This document shows positions 17,080 through 25,402 of a stretch of DNA of 64,000 nt, in pieces. The stretch comes from Saccharopolyspora erythraea (GTDB taxonomy: Bacteria > Actinomycetota > Actinomycetes > Mycobacteriales > Pseudonocardiaceae): assembly GCF_018141105.1 (NCBI RefSeq), contig NZ_CP054839.1, forward strand, positions 1,178,001-1,242,000. The letters run 5' to 3'. The notes under the pieces are model-generated. The model had not been told where the DNA came from and did no database searches. It was given only the letters and a program-made list of their open reading frames with translations. Made by a program: the position numbers and the translations under genes. Positions within the stretch are counted from its first letter, which is position 1. The number at the start of each line of letters is the position of its first letter.

Positions 17080-17469
17080 ATGTTGACCACCAGCGTGCCG
17101 ATATCCGACGGAGCCGAGGCCCAGCGGGGTGAAGCCGTCGGCACTCTGCTCGACAGCGCCCCGGCTCTGGGCGGGGAACTGCCCTGCCGCCGCGACCCCG
17201 ACCTTTGGTTCGCCGAAAGCCCCGGCGAGCTGGAGAGGGCCAAGTCGCTGTGCGCGGAGTGCCCGATCAAGGCGGAATGCCTCGCGGGTGCTCTTTCCCG
17301 GGGCGAGCCCTGGGGTGTCTGGGGCGGTGAGATCTTCGAGCGCGGAACCGTCATCGCGCGCAAGCGGCCTCGCGGCCGTCCCCGCAAGCACCCGCTGCCT
17401 GCCGGTGGCGGGGCGGTGCAGCCCAGAGCGGCCGACGCCCGGCGACGTGGTCAGGAGAAGGCGGCATGA
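17080..17469 (+). CDS. whiB7: WhiB7-type redox-sensitive transcription factor
   Basis: A 129-residue WhiB-family protein that activates intrinsic antibiotic resistance genes together with the primary sigma factor. It has the four Fe-S cysteines (PCRRDP, then LCAECPIKAEC), the turn PWGVWGGE that contacts sigma, and a C-terminal AT-hook RGRPRKH specific to WhiB7. The ATG at 17080 follows AACAGGAGGAAGTTGC. Neighbours (nudC, uvrD2 upstream; ABC1-family kinase downstream) match the mycobacterial whiB7 locus. Expression is expected to be controlled by the autoregulated promoter and the leader attenuator described here. Confidence 0.95.
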   Translation: MLTTSVPISDGAEAQRGEAVGTLLDSAPALGGELPCRRDPDLWFAESPGELERAKSLCAECPIKAECLAGALSRGEPWGVWGGEIFERGTVIARKRPRGRPRKHPLPAGGGAVQPRAADARRRGQEKAA

Positions 17470-17684
17470 ACGACACCAGGGTCATCAACCAGATCAGCGG
17501 TCCGAGAATGGAAGTGAAGTACCGAATGCTGATGCCGGAGGATTTGTCGAAGATCCGGATGCAGGATCTGATACACGAAGCACGAGAAGCGCGGTTGGCG
17601 CGCGAGGTCGGAGCAGGGCGTTTGTGGCGGCGACTGGCCGCCTACGCCTCCGACCGCGCCGACCGCGCACAACGCTGTCGGTGA
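17466..17684 (+). CDS. Small basic protein coupled to whiB7, 72 aa
   Basis: A 72-residue basic protein that starts in an ATGA overlap with the whiB7 stop codon, so it is translated from the same message. It has a beta-like start (TRVINQISGPRMEVKYRMLM) and a basic amphipathic helix (IRMQDLIHEAREARLAREV). No family is recognised. Its tight coupling to whiB7 suggests a role in the same stress response, possibly as a ribosome- or RNA-binding factor, but that is inference only. A strong terminator follows directly. Confidence 0.7.
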   Translation: MNDTRVINQISGPRMEVKYRMLMPEDLSKIRMQDLIHEAREARLAREVGAGRLWRRLAAYASDRADRAQRCR

Positions 17685-17689
17685 GCGAG

Positions 17690-17731
17690 GCCCCTGGCGT
17701 GTCCCGCATTCGCGGGTTCGCCAGGGGCTTT
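17690..17731 (+). terminator. Terminator of the whiB7 operon
   Basis: GCCCCTGGCG (17690-17699) pairs with CGCCAGGGGC (17719-17728), followed by TTTCG. A smaller inner stem, CCCGC/GCGGG, sits in the loop. Confidence 0.8.
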
Positions 17732-17751
17732 CGCCCGTAGAGTGGTCGTTC

Positions 17752-18627
17752 ATGGCCCCGCATTCGCACGACAACATCGACTGGGACGCGCGGCTTGAGC
17801 GCTTGCGCGACACCGACGCGCTCACCGGGCCGGAGACCGCGGAACTGGTCAAGCGGCTGCTGCGGCCGGAAGACCGGTCGGTGGTCGACGTCGGTGCGGG
17901 TGCGGGTGGCTCGGCCGCGGCGTTCGCCAAGGCGCTCTCCGGCACCGGTGACACCGTCACCGTCGTCGACAGCGCGCCCGAGCTGCTCGCCGCCGCAGCG
18001 GACTGCGCGAACCGCGCCGCCTCCGGCGGCGTGGACGTGCGCGCGGTGCGTGCGGACGCGGCCGACGACGCATTGCCGGACCTGGTCGGCCAGGTCGACC
18101 TGGTGTTCGCCTCGTTCGTCGCGCACCACCTGCCCGACCAGATCGCCGGCCTCCGCCGGATGGCGCGGATGGTGCGGCCCGGCGGCCGCCTCGCGCTGGT
18201 CGAGTTCGGTCTGGAGCATCGCGTGCTGCCGTGGGACATCGGCCTCGGCGAACCGGGCCTGGAATCCCGGCTGGCCGCGGCACGCGACGACCGGTTCCGG
18301 CGGATGCGGGCGGAGATGGAGGGCTCGGTGCGCATGCCGATGGGCTGGTCGGCGGCGCTCTCCGAAGCGGGCCTCGACGACGTCGAGTCCTGGAGCTACC
18401 TGATCGACCGTCCCGCCCCGGCATCCGGCCCCGCCCTCAACGCAGCCGTGCGCCGACTCGAGTGGCTACGCGAGGCAGCGGAGGAAACCGCCGGCGCCGA
18501 GGACCTGCAGGTACTCGACCAACTCCTTGATCCGGAAAGCCCCCACTTCCTCCGCAACCGCCTGGACGTCCAGTACCTGGTCGCCAACACGGTTCACGTC
18601 GGCACCAAGCCCACCCACTCCACCTGA
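17752..18627 (+). CDS. Class I SAM-dependent methyltransferase
   Basis: A 291-residue methyltransferase with motif I VVDVGAGAGGSAAAF (about residues 43-57), motif II TVVDSAPELL, motif III VRADAADDALP and the post-motif segment MVRPGGRLALVEFG. The fold is that of small-molecule or UbiE-type methyltransferases that use S-adenosylmethionine. The C-terminal third has no recognised signature, so the acceptor is unknown. It stands alone behind the whiB7 terminator, about 65 bp downstream, and is followed by a long repeat-rich gap. Confidence 0.88.
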   Translation: MAPHSHDNIDWDARLERLRDTDALTGPETAELVKRLLRPEDRSVVDVGAGAGGSAAAFAKALSGTGDTVTVVDSAPELLAAAADCANRAASGGVDVRAVRADAADDALPDLVGQVDLVFASFVAHHLPDQIAGLRRMARMVRPGGRLALVEFGLEHRVLPWDIGLGEPGLESRLAAARDDRFRRMRAEMEGSVRMPMGWSAALSEAGLDDVESWSYLIDRPAPASGPALNAAVRRLEWLREAAEETAGAEDLQVLDQLLDPESPHFLRNRLDVQYLVANTVHVGTKPTHST

Positions 18628-19187
18628 CAACGTCTCCGCCCGCCCAAAGGGCAGGCCCAGACAGGCGGTGCTGTGGTTCTCATCCCGTCGACCTGGCGCC
18701 AGCCCGATCAGACCGGGTCAAGGGGGCACCCCTGATGCCCACCGCAGGCTGCCTCGAAAAGCCGGCCCCCTTGACGCGGTCTGATAGCCCTCGTGGAGGT
18801 CGATGGGATGAGAACCACCATTCACCCCACCGCAGGATGCCTCGAAAACCCACTCATCCCGGAGACCTGCCGGGGGCCTGGGGGCGGCGAGCGCCCCAGA
18901 AACCACCCACTCAAGGCGCCCCGCAAGGCCAGGGTGAGTGCGTCGCAAACCCCCGCGCCCCCGCAGTCAAGGCGCCCCGCAAGGCCAAGGTGAGTGCCTC
19001 GAAAACCCGCGCGCCCCGCTCTCAAAGTGGCCCGCCAGCATTAGCCGCTGCGTCGAAACCTCCCGCGCCCCCGCACTCAAGGTGACCCGCAAGGCCAGGG
19101 TGACCGCCTCGCAAACCCCCGCGCCCCCACACGCAAGGCGCCCCACCCGCCCCGCTAGGTACCTCGAACTCCGGCCCCCGGAACCCC
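18628..19187. repeat. Repeat-rich intergenic region: inverted element pair plus 55-bp tandem repeats
   Basis: No gene is supported here. A ~53-bp element occurs at 18673-18726 and again inverted at 18766-18818; a third copy lies at 43919-43971. From 18911 to about 19150 follow 4-5 tandem units of 55-56 bp (starts near 18911, 18967, 19022, 19077 and 19132). Each unit contains a form of TCAAGGCGCCCCGCAAGGCC and a form of GCCTCGAAAACCC. The GCCTCGAAAA motif also appears beside both inverted copies (about 18751 and 18839). Confidence 0.85.
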
Positions 19188-20498
19188 TCAATCCGCGAAG
19201 CCGGGCTGCCAATGCGAGATGATCTCCCGGGCCGCCACCTCGGCGTCGAGCTGGCACAGGATGCCGGTGGCGCCGAGGGTGACGCGGTGTATGAGCAGGT
19301 AGTCCGGGGGCAGGTTGAGCGAGCGGCCGGTGCGGAACTCGGGGCTGCGCAGGTCGCCGACCCGCTCTGCCTGGCTCTGCATCCACCGCCGGGTGAAGTG
19401 GAAGCGTTCGGTGCGCACCGGATCGACGAACGGCCCGAGGTAGGCCTGAACGTCTTCGGCCCGCAGCTCGCTGTCGGTGTGCACGAAGCGGTCGGCGCGC
19501 AGCAGTTCCAGGAGCTCGTCCGCGCGGTCCTCGAGCGCCAGCCGCAGCATCCGGCCCATGGTGCGCGGCGGTCCGTCGGGCAGCTTGGCGACTGCACCGA
19601 AGTCGATGACGGCGATCCTGCCGTCTTCCACCATCATGAAGTTGCCCGGGTGCGGGTCGGCGTGCAGCAGCCCGGCCCGCGCCGGTGACGAGTAGTGGAA
19701 CTCGCCGAGCAGCCGTCCCGCCTCGTCGCGCTGCTCGCGCGTGCCTGCGGTGATGATCTCCGCGTACGGGGTGCCGGTGACCCACTCGGTGACCATGACC
19801 TTCGGCGCGCTGGCGACCACGCGCGGCACCAGGACCTGCTCGTCGTCGGCGAACGCCGCGGCGAAGGCGCGCTGGTTGTCGGCCTCGGTGCGGTAGTCGA
19901 GCTCCTCGACCATCCGGTCCTGCAGCTCGGTGAGCAGCGGCTTGATCTCGGCCCCGGGTGCCAGTGACTGGAACAGCCGGGAGAAGCGCATGAGCTGGCG
20001 CAGGTCCGCGCGCAGCGCCTCGTCCGCACCCGGGTACTGGATCTTCACCGCGACCTCGCGGCCGTCGTGCCAGACGGCGCGGTGCACCTGCCCGATGCTC
20101 GCGGCCGCGGCCGGGACCTCCTCGAAGTGCGTGAACCTGTCCCGCCAGGCCCGGCCGAGCTGCTCGTCGAGCACCCGGCGCACGCTGGCCTCCGACATCG
20201 GCGGCGCGGCCGACTGCAGCTTCGTCAGCGCCTCGCGGTAGGGGCCTGCCATGTCGTCGGGGACCGCGGCCTCGAACACGCTGAGTGCCTGCCCGAACTT
20301 CATCGCGCCGCCCTTGAGCTGCCCGAGGACCGCGAAGAGCTGTTCGGCCGTCCTGGCCGAGACCTCGGCGTTGATCTGGTCGGCGTCGCCACCGGTGATG
20401 CGCTTCCCCCAGCCCGCGGCAACCCGGCCCGCGACGCTGAGCGGGACGCTGGCGAGCTTGGCGGTGCGGTGGGCCGCCCAGCGGGGGATGTCGGTCAC
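19188..20498 (-). CDS. ABC1/UbiB-family atypical kinase
   Basis: A 436-residue ABC1-family (UbiB-like) protein. It has the extended KxGQ motif (MKFGQALS), the Ala-rich loop PAAAASIGQVHRA that replaces the Gly-rich loop of normal kinases, the ion-pair lysine (VAVKIQYP), the catalytic loop HADPHPGNFM and the metal-binding VIDFGAVAK. Such proteins have ATPase activity and support lipid or quinone metabolism. The homologue beside whiB7 in mycobacteria (Rv3197) belongs to the WhiB7 regulon and affects macrolide tolerance, so the same is likely here. The GTG at 20498 follows GAGGAGAAT. A 17-bp palindrome CCCCAC-n5-GTGGGG lies about 90 bases upstream (20583-20599). Confidence 0.92.
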   Translation of the reverse strand: MTDIPRWAAHRTAKLASVPLSVAGRVAAGWGKRITGGDADQINAEVSARTAEQLFAVLGQLKGGAMKFGQALSVFEAAVPDDMAGPYREALTKLQSAAPPMSEASVRRVLDEQLGRAWRDRFTHFEEVPAAAASIGQVHRAVWHDGREVAVKIQYPGADEALRADLRQLMRFSRLFQSLAPGAEIKPLLTELQDRMVEELDYRTEADNQRAFAAAFADDEQVLVPRVVASAPKVMVTEWVTGTPYAEIITAGTREQRDEAGRLLGEFHYSSPARAGLLHADPHPGNFMMVEDGRIAVIDFGAVAKLPDGPPRTMGRMLRLALEDRADELLELLRADRFVHTDSELRAEDVQAYLGPFVDPVRTERFHFTRRWMQSQAERVGDLRSPEFRTGRSLNLPPDYLLIHRVTLGATGILCQLDAEVAAREIISHWQPGFAD

Positions 20499-20864
20499 GA
20501 ATTCTCCTCATCCGGGCACAGGAAAACTCTCTCGATGACCAGGTGTTCGACATCGAGGAACCCAGTCACATGCTAGAGCTTTCCCCACCGCTTGTGGGGC
20601 GTGATCGACATTTCGAATGCTCTTGTTCCGAGTACGGGAGCAACCGCTGCTGCGGCGAACGGTCTGAGGCGCTGTGCACGGCGGACGCCGCGAGCGTCCC
20701 GGGGGCGGTCGGTCAGCCGGACCGAGCGCGAAAGGCGCGAACTGCCCCGTCGTGCCGGGTGAGCCCGGTACGCCGACGATGTGCTGGTCGGAGGTGGCCG
20801 CCGCGCGGGCGGCTGTCGGCGGACGCCGCGGGTGGACCGCTCGCGGCCCACCCGCGTGGTGCGC

Positions 20865-21014
20865 TCAAGCCTTGCCGAGAATGCGGGTCATCTTGGTGCC
20901 GCAGACCGGGCACGTGCCCTTCGCCATGCGGCGTCCGTTGGTCTCCGTGACCTCACCGGAGAAGTCCCGCTTCTCCCGGCACTTCACGCAGTAGCCGTTG
21001 TACGTATCGGCCAC
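20865..21014 (-). CDS. DUF5679 zinc-ribbon small protein, 49 aa
   Basis: A 49-residue protein with two Cys-x2-Cys pairs (YCVKC at residues 8-12 and TCPVC at 34-38), a compact zinc ribbon, and a Lys/Arg-rich surface (KREKRD, TNGRRMAKG). It starts at GTG 21014 with AAGGAGGGGAGCC upstream, so it is a real gene despite its size. Homologues (DUF5679) are conserved across actinobacteria; in mycobacteria one is encoded at the same place, next to the ABC1 kinase. Its function is unknown; nucleic-acid binding is a reasonable guess. The 300 bp between it and the kinase hold no supported gene. Confidence 0.88.
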   Translation of the reverse strand: MADTYNGYCVKCREKRDFSGEVTETNGRRMAKGTCPVCGTKMTRILGKA

Positions 21015-21243
21015 GGCTCCCCTCCTTCGTGTCGTGACCCTGCGTTGCCGCCGGGTCGTCGGTAGCCCGGGTCCGGGCCGCGCTGGGGGAACGGTACAGG
21101 CGGACTAATCAGCCTGCATACATAAAGAGCATCGCATGTTCGGCTTAAAGGAGTAATCCCTTGGGTGATCACGCGGCGTAGGCGGTGCGGTGAAGCTCAC
21201 AGGGGGGTCCGTTCGTCAGACCCGCTAGCTAAGGTCAGCTCTC

Positions 21244-21801
21244 GTGGCTGAACCCCAGGTCGAGGTGCGCCGCAGCAAGCGTCGGCGGCAAACGGTGAGC
21301 GCCTACCGAGATGGCGACAAGGTCGTCGTCCTGCTGCCGGCCCGGATGAGCCGGGCGGAGGAAAAGCGCTGGGTGGCGGACATGCTGAGCCGTCTCCAGC
21401 GCAGCGAGACGCGACGGCGCTCGCCCGCCAGGGACTCCGACGAAGCGCTCGCCGAGCGGTGCCGCGTGCTCGCGGCGAAGTACCTGGACGGCCGGGCTGA
21501 GCCGGCCACCGTCCGGTGGGTCGCGCCGATGCGGACCCGGTGGGCGTCGTGCACTCCGAGCGATGCGTCCATCCGGGTGAGTCGACGCCTGCGAGATGTA
21601 CCCGGATGGGTGCTGGACTACGTCCTGGTCCACGAGCTGGCGCACCTGCTGGTGCCGGGTCACGGGCCCGCGTTCTGGAAGCTGGTGCGCCAGTACCCGA
21701 AGACCGAACGGGCGGTCGGCTACCTCGAAGGGTTGTCCGCGGCGGCCCACCTGGACCTTGGATTGGACGACGACACCGAGCCGGAATCCGACGCCGTCTG
21801 A
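21244..21801 (+). CDS. YgjP-like (DUF45) zinc metallopeptidase
   Basis: A 185-residue YgjP/WLM-like metallopeptidase. The zinc helix is VHELAHLLVPGHGPAFW: HExxH with a further His (GHGPAFW) as third ligand. Upstream is the family motif MRTRWASCTPSDASIRVSRRL. There is no membrane segment. It occupies the position of a small metalloprotease gene in the conserved mycobacterial block. The GTG start at 21244 has only a weak ribosome site (AAGGTCAG). Substrate unknown. Convergent with the next gene. Confidence 0.88.
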   Translation: MAEPQVEVRRSKRRRQTVSAYRDGDKVVVLLPARMSRAEEKRWVADMLSRLQRSETRRRSPARDSDEALAERCRVLAAKYLDGRAEPATVRWVAPMRTRWASCTPSDASIRVSRRLRDVPGWVLDYVLVHELAHLLVPGHGPAFWKLVRQYPKTERAVGYLEGLSAAAHLDLGLDDDTEPESDAV

Positions 21802-21859
21802 GGGTCCAGAGGCACGCTCAGGGCCGCTGTCTCCCTCAGGCGGCCGTCTTCCGGAAGAT

Positions 21860-21920
21860 CCCCTGCCTCAGCCCGGCAGGGGTCTGAGTCCGTGGACGTT
21901 CCGGGCTCCGGCACGTCCAC
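21860..21920. terminator. Two hairpins between convergent genes
   Basis: CCCCTGCC/GGCAGGGG (21860-21867 with 21875-21882) and GTGGACGT/ACGTCCAC (21892-21899 with 21913-21920) lie in the 125-bp gap and probably terminate the two converging genes. Confidence 0.6.
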
Positions 21921-21926
21921 ACAGCC

Positions 21927-23432
21927 TTACTGCTTGTCCGGCCCGCTGCCTCGCTGCTCGTCGCCGCTCTCGCCGGTGGAGCCTTCGCCGGAGTCGCCGG
22001 AGCCACGGGAGTCACCCGAGTCACGCGAGTCACCGGACTCGCTGCCCTCCGCGGAGCCCTCCGACTTCGCTGCCTCGTCGGCCTCGGCGCGGCGGATCGC
22101 CGCGATCGGGTCGTCCAGGTCCGTCGAGCCCGCGCCCCAGCGGTCGGCGAAGTCCAGCGGTTCGTCGAGGTCGTCGCTGCCGGGCAGCAGGTCGGGGTGG
22201 TCCCACACGCGGTCGCGGCTCTCGACGCCGTGCCGCTCGGTCATCAGCCGCCACAGCGTCGCCGCCGCCCGCATCTGCCGGGGGCGCAGCTCCAGGCCGA
22301 TCAGCGTGGCGAAGGTCTGCTCCGCCGGGCCACCGCTGGCCCGCCTGCGGCGGACGGTCTCACCCAGCGCGCTCGCGCCGGGCAGGCGTTCGCCGATGGC
22401 GTCGGCGACGACCACGTCGACCCAGCCCTCGACCAGCGCGAGCAGCGTCTCCAGCCGCTTGAGCGCGGCCTCCTGCTCCGGGGTGGTCTTCGGCTCGAGC
22501 ATGCCGGAGTTCATCAGCTCCTGCATCGAGCCCGGGTTGGTGGGGTCGATCTTGCCCGCCAGCTCCTCCAGCGAGGAGGTGTCGACGCTGATGCCTCTGG
22601 CGAACTCCTCGACGGCGCCCAGCAGCCGCTGCCGCAGCCACGGGACGTGGCTGAACAGCCGGTGGTGCGCCGCCTCGCGCGCGGCCAGGAAGATGGTCGC
22701 CTCGCTGGCGGGGCGGTCCAGGCCCTCGACGAAGCGGTCGATGTTGGCGGGAAGCAGCGCCGCGGTGCCCTCGGGCCCCAGCGGCAGGCCGACGTCGGTG
22801 GAGGTCAGCACCTCGCCGCCGAGCTGGGCCAGCCCCTGGCCGAGCTGCGAGCCGAAGGTGAGCCCGCCCATCTGGCCGAGCATGGACAGCAGCGGACCGG
22901 CCGCCTGCTTGGCCTCCTCCGGCAGCGCCTCCAGCCACGCGTTGGACATCCGCTGGGCGATCGGGTCGCACAGCCGCTGCCAGGTCGGCATCGTCTTCTC
23001 GACCCAGTCCACCGACGACCAGGTCTGCACGCCGCGCACGCCCGCGGGCAGCGACGTGGTGGGGTCCAGCCACAGCTCGGCGAGCCGGACGGCCTCCTCG
23101 ATGGCCTTGACCTGCTCCTGGCTGGGCCGTTCGGTGCGCTGGCCGCTGTGCAGCTGCTGGATGGCGAGCTGCTTGGCGAGGTCGTAGTTGACCGGCCCCT
23201 CGCCGCCGCCACCGGAGTGGCTGAGCACCTGACCGAGCTGGGTCAGCATCTGGCCGAGCTGGCCGATGTCGAAGTTGGGCATGCCGCCCGGACCACCCGG
23301 CAGTGCGCCGAAACCGAAGCCGGGCATGTCCCCGTGATTTCCGGCGCCACCCTCGGAGCGCCCTTCCGACGAGTCGCGCTTGTCGCGGTCGTCGGGGTCC
23401 TGCGGGCCGAACCCGAACGGCAGATCACTCAT
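21927..23432 (-). CDS. Zinc-dependent metalloprotease family protein (DUF2342)
   Basis: A 501-residue actinobacterial protein (DUF2342, annotated as a zinc-dependent metalloprotease in mycobacteria). It has a Gly/Pro-rich N-terminus (GFGFGALPGGPGGMPNF), a helical core with the putative metal motif AAREAAHHRLFSHVPWL, and an acidic Ser/Gly/Asp-rich repeat tail (SGDSRDSGDSRGSGDSGEG), probably disordered. No signal peptide. The ATG at 23432 opens MSDLPFGFG. It is divergent from the PDZ/Lon protease gene, 81 bp apart. Enzymatic activity has not been shown for the family to my knowledge. Confidence 0.88.
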   Translation of the reverse strand: MSDLPFGFGPQDPDDRDKRDSSEGRSEGGAGNHGDMPGFGFGALPGGPGGMPNFDIGQLGQMLTQLGQVLSHSGGGGEGPVNYDLAKQLAIQQLHSGQRTERPSQEQVKAIEEAVRLAELWLDPTTSLPAGVRGVQTWSSVDWVEKTMPTWQRLCDPIAQRMSNAWLEALPEEAKQAAGPLLSMLGQMGGLTFGSQLGQGLAQLGGEVLTSTDVGLPLGPEGTAALLPANIDRFVEGLDRPASEATIFLAAREAAHHRLFSHVPWLRQRLLGAVEEFARGISVDTSSLEELAGKIDPTNPGSMQELMNSGMLEPKTTPEQEAALKRLETLLALVEGWVDVVVADAIGERLPGASALGETVRRRRASGGPAEQTFATLIGLELRPRQMRAAATLWRLMTERHGVESRDRVWDHPDLLPGSDDLDEPLDFADRWGAGSTDLDDPIAAIRRAEADEAAKSEGSAEGSESGDSRDSGDSRGSGDSGEGSTGESGDEQRGSGPDKQ

Positions 23433-23513
23433 GGTTCCACCGTACGCGGGTCGCGCGGGTCCGTAGAAGCCGTCCACGCGCTCGCCCTGGGTGAACACGT
23501 ACCCTGTCGCCTC

Positions 23514-24539
23514 GTGACACGCCGAACGTGGACCCTGATGACGAGTGTGCTCCTGGTCGTGGTTTTCGGAATGCTCGGCGCGTTCGTCCAGGTGCCGTTC
23601 GTCGCGCTGGGGCCCGGTCCCACTTACGACACGCTGGGCACCGAGGGGGACACGCCGGTCATCCGCATCGACGGTCAGCAGACCTTCCCGACCGGCGGGC
23701 ACCTGAACATGACCACGGTGACGGTCACCGACCAGCTCTCGCTGTTCGGCGCGCTCGGCTTGTGGGTGAGCGGCCGCTACGCGCTGGCGCCGCGCGAGGT
23801 GTACTTCCCGCCCGACAAGTCCGAGCAGCAGATCGAGCAGGAGAACACCAAGGCGTTCAACGACTCGCAGACCACCGCCGAGACCGCCGCGCTGCGCTAC
23901 CTCGGGTACCCGACGAAGGTGCTGGCGGGCGAGATCGTCAAGGGCAGCCCCGCCGACGGCGTCATCGAGCCGGGCGACCGGCTGATCAGCGCGAACGGTC
24001 GTCCGGTGACCGACGCGGCTTCGCTGCGCGAGGCGCTGGCGGCCAACAGGCCGGGGGACCAGGTCGAGATCCGCTTCCGGCACGCCGACGAGCCCGAGCG
24101 CACGTCGACCGTCCAGCTCGGGCAGCATCCCCAAGGCGAGCCGCAGGGCTTCCTCGGCGTGGCCGCCACCGAGCAGCCGGACGTGCCGTTCGGCATCGAG
24201 ATCAGCCTGGCCGACGTGGGCGGGCCCTCGGCGGGCCTGATGTTCTCGCTGGCCATCATCGACAAGCTCACGCCGGGTGAGCTCAACGGCGGGCAGTTCG
24301 TGGCCGGGACCGGCGAGATCGATCCGGCAGGCAGGGTCGGGGCGATCGGCGGCATCCCGTTCAAGATGGTCAAGGCGCGCGAGGCGGGCGCGACCACCTT
24401 CCTGGTGCCCGCGGGCAACTGCACGGAGGCGAAGGCGCAGGCTCCGGCGGGGCTCCGGCTGGCCAAGGTCGCGACGCTGGACGAGGCGAACAAGGCCCTC
24501 GAAGCCCTGCGCAACGGCCAGGCCCCGGCCGGCTGCTGA
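23514..24539 (+). CDS. Membrane-anchored PDZ and Lon-type (S16) protease
   Basis: A 341-residue protein with one N-terminal membrane helix (VLLVVVFGMLGAFVQV), an extracytoplasmic domain starting PGPTYDTLG, a PDZ domain (EIVKGSPADGVIEPGDRLISANG) and a C-terminal Lon-type protease domain. The catalytic serine is in GGPSAGLMF and the dyad lysine in GIPFKMVKAREAG. This is the YlbL/Rv3194c family. It probably cleaves secreted or envelope proteins. The GTG at 23514 gives VTRRTWTLM with the positive-inside charge expected of a type II anchor. It converges with the next gene across a strong hairpin. Confidence 0.92.
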   Translation: MTRRTWTLMTSVLLVVVFGMLGAFVQVPFVALGPGPTYDTLGTEGDTPVIRIDGQQTFPTGGHLNMTTVTVTDQLSLFGALGLWVSGRYALAPREVYFPPDKSEQQIEQENTKAFNDSQTTAETAALRYLGYPTKVLAGEIVKGSPADGVIEPGDRLISANGRPVTDAASLREALAANRPGDQVEIRFRHADEPERTSTVQLGQHPQGEPQGFLGVAATEQPDVPFGIEISLADVGGPSAGLMFSLAIIDKLTPGELNGGQFVAGTGEIDPAGRVGAIGGIPFKMVKAREAGATTFLVPAGNCTEAKAQAPAGLRLAKVATLDEANKALEALRNGQAPAGC

Positions 24540-24610
24540 GCGCCGGGCGCGGCCGAGGGCACTCGCCCCGGCGCTGCCGACCACGCAGCGATCAGCCCGG
24601 CTACCTGTAG

Positions 24611-24674
24611 CCGGGGCCGCGACCGCCGGAGAGCGCCCGCAGCGCCCGCCGGTCGGGCTCTGCCGCGGCCCCGG
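24611..24674. terminator. Bidirectional terminator
   Basis: CCGGGGCCGCG (24611-24621) pairs perfectly with CGCGGCCCCGG (24664-24674); an inner GACCG/CGGTC stem extends the structure. It lies between converging genes. Confidence 0.65.
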
Positions 24675-24682
24675 TCACCGGC

Positions 24683-25210
24683 TCAGGCTGTGAAGGTCTC
24701 CCGCAGCGCGTCGAGCAGGTTCGGCGCGAGGTCGGCGTCCTCGACGACCTCGCCCGCCTCCTCGCCCTCGGCGCGCAGTCGCATCAGGCAGGCGCCCCCG
24801 CCGTCGCGCAGGACCGCGGCGACCAGCCGGGCCTCCCTGCGCTCCGGGTGCTCGGCGGCGGCCTGGCGGGCCTGCTCGCCGTCGGTGGGCAGCTCCGCCT
24901 CGGCCTCCGGCGGCAGCACGACGATCTCCTGCACGATCGCGCACCCCGCGACCTGCTCCGGCCAGCTGATGCGGGCCAGGGCCTCGGCCAGGTCGTCGGC
25001 GGGCAGCGACTCCTGTGCGATCGGGGTCAGCGCGGACTCCGGGTCGAGCTGGTCGGCCAGGTTCGGCTGAGAGGCGAGCAGCTCCGTGGTCGGCACCAGC
25101 GCGAAGATCTGGGTGGGCTGGTCCCACCCGGCCGCCCCGACGAACTCCTCGATCTCGCGGGTGGCCACTCGCAGGGCGCCGGCCATGTCCTGGGTGTTGT
25201 CCGGTGACAT
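24683..25210 (-). CDS. PPA1309-family protein
   Basis: A 175-residue acidic protein of the PPA1309 family, conserved in actinobacteria. It has the recognisable stretches DQPTQIFALVPTTELL and WPEQVAGCAIVQEIVVLP. It is cytoplasmic, with no membrane segment. Function is unknown; co-location with the PDZ protease and UPF0182 genes is the same in many actinobacteria. The ATG at 25210 is preferred because the frame further upstream (to 25336) gives an atypical polar sequence. Confidence 0.85.
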   Translation of the reverse strand: MSPDNTQDMAGALRVATREIEEFVGAAGWDQPTQIFALVPTTELLASQPNLADQLDPESALTPIAQESLPADDLAEALARISWPEQVAGCAIVQEIVVLPPEAEAELPTDGEQARQAAAEHPERREARLVAAVLRDGGGACLMRLRAEGEEAGEVVEDADLAPNLLDALRETFTA

Positions 25211-25402
25211 GCGCTCATCGTCGCACCCGCGCCCGCCTGCGTGACCAGCGGCGCCTCGCGTGTGAGATGTCCGCTTGTTCCAATTTCGCAGTGCGGTTCT
25301 GGAACTACTCCGGGGGGTCGTAGAGTTGAACATCATGAGCGGGGTCGGCGCTGCTCGCGGCGGCCTCCGGGCACTGAATGACCATCCCCAGGAGAGTGCG
25401 TT

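Noticed and set aside
18911-19150. Possible CRISPR array
   Set aside because: Units diverge across their whole length, there are no unique spacers between constant repeats, and no cas genes are in the window.
10155-19150. The two 55-bp repeat arrays as one family
   Set aside because: They share a period but no sequence: the core GAGCGGTGC is absent from the 18.9-kb array.
20573-20851. Possible Arg-rich ORF on the minus strand between the ABC1 kinase and DUF5679 genes
   Set aside because: No ribosome site, composition typical of noise, and it would occupy the promoter region of the kinase.
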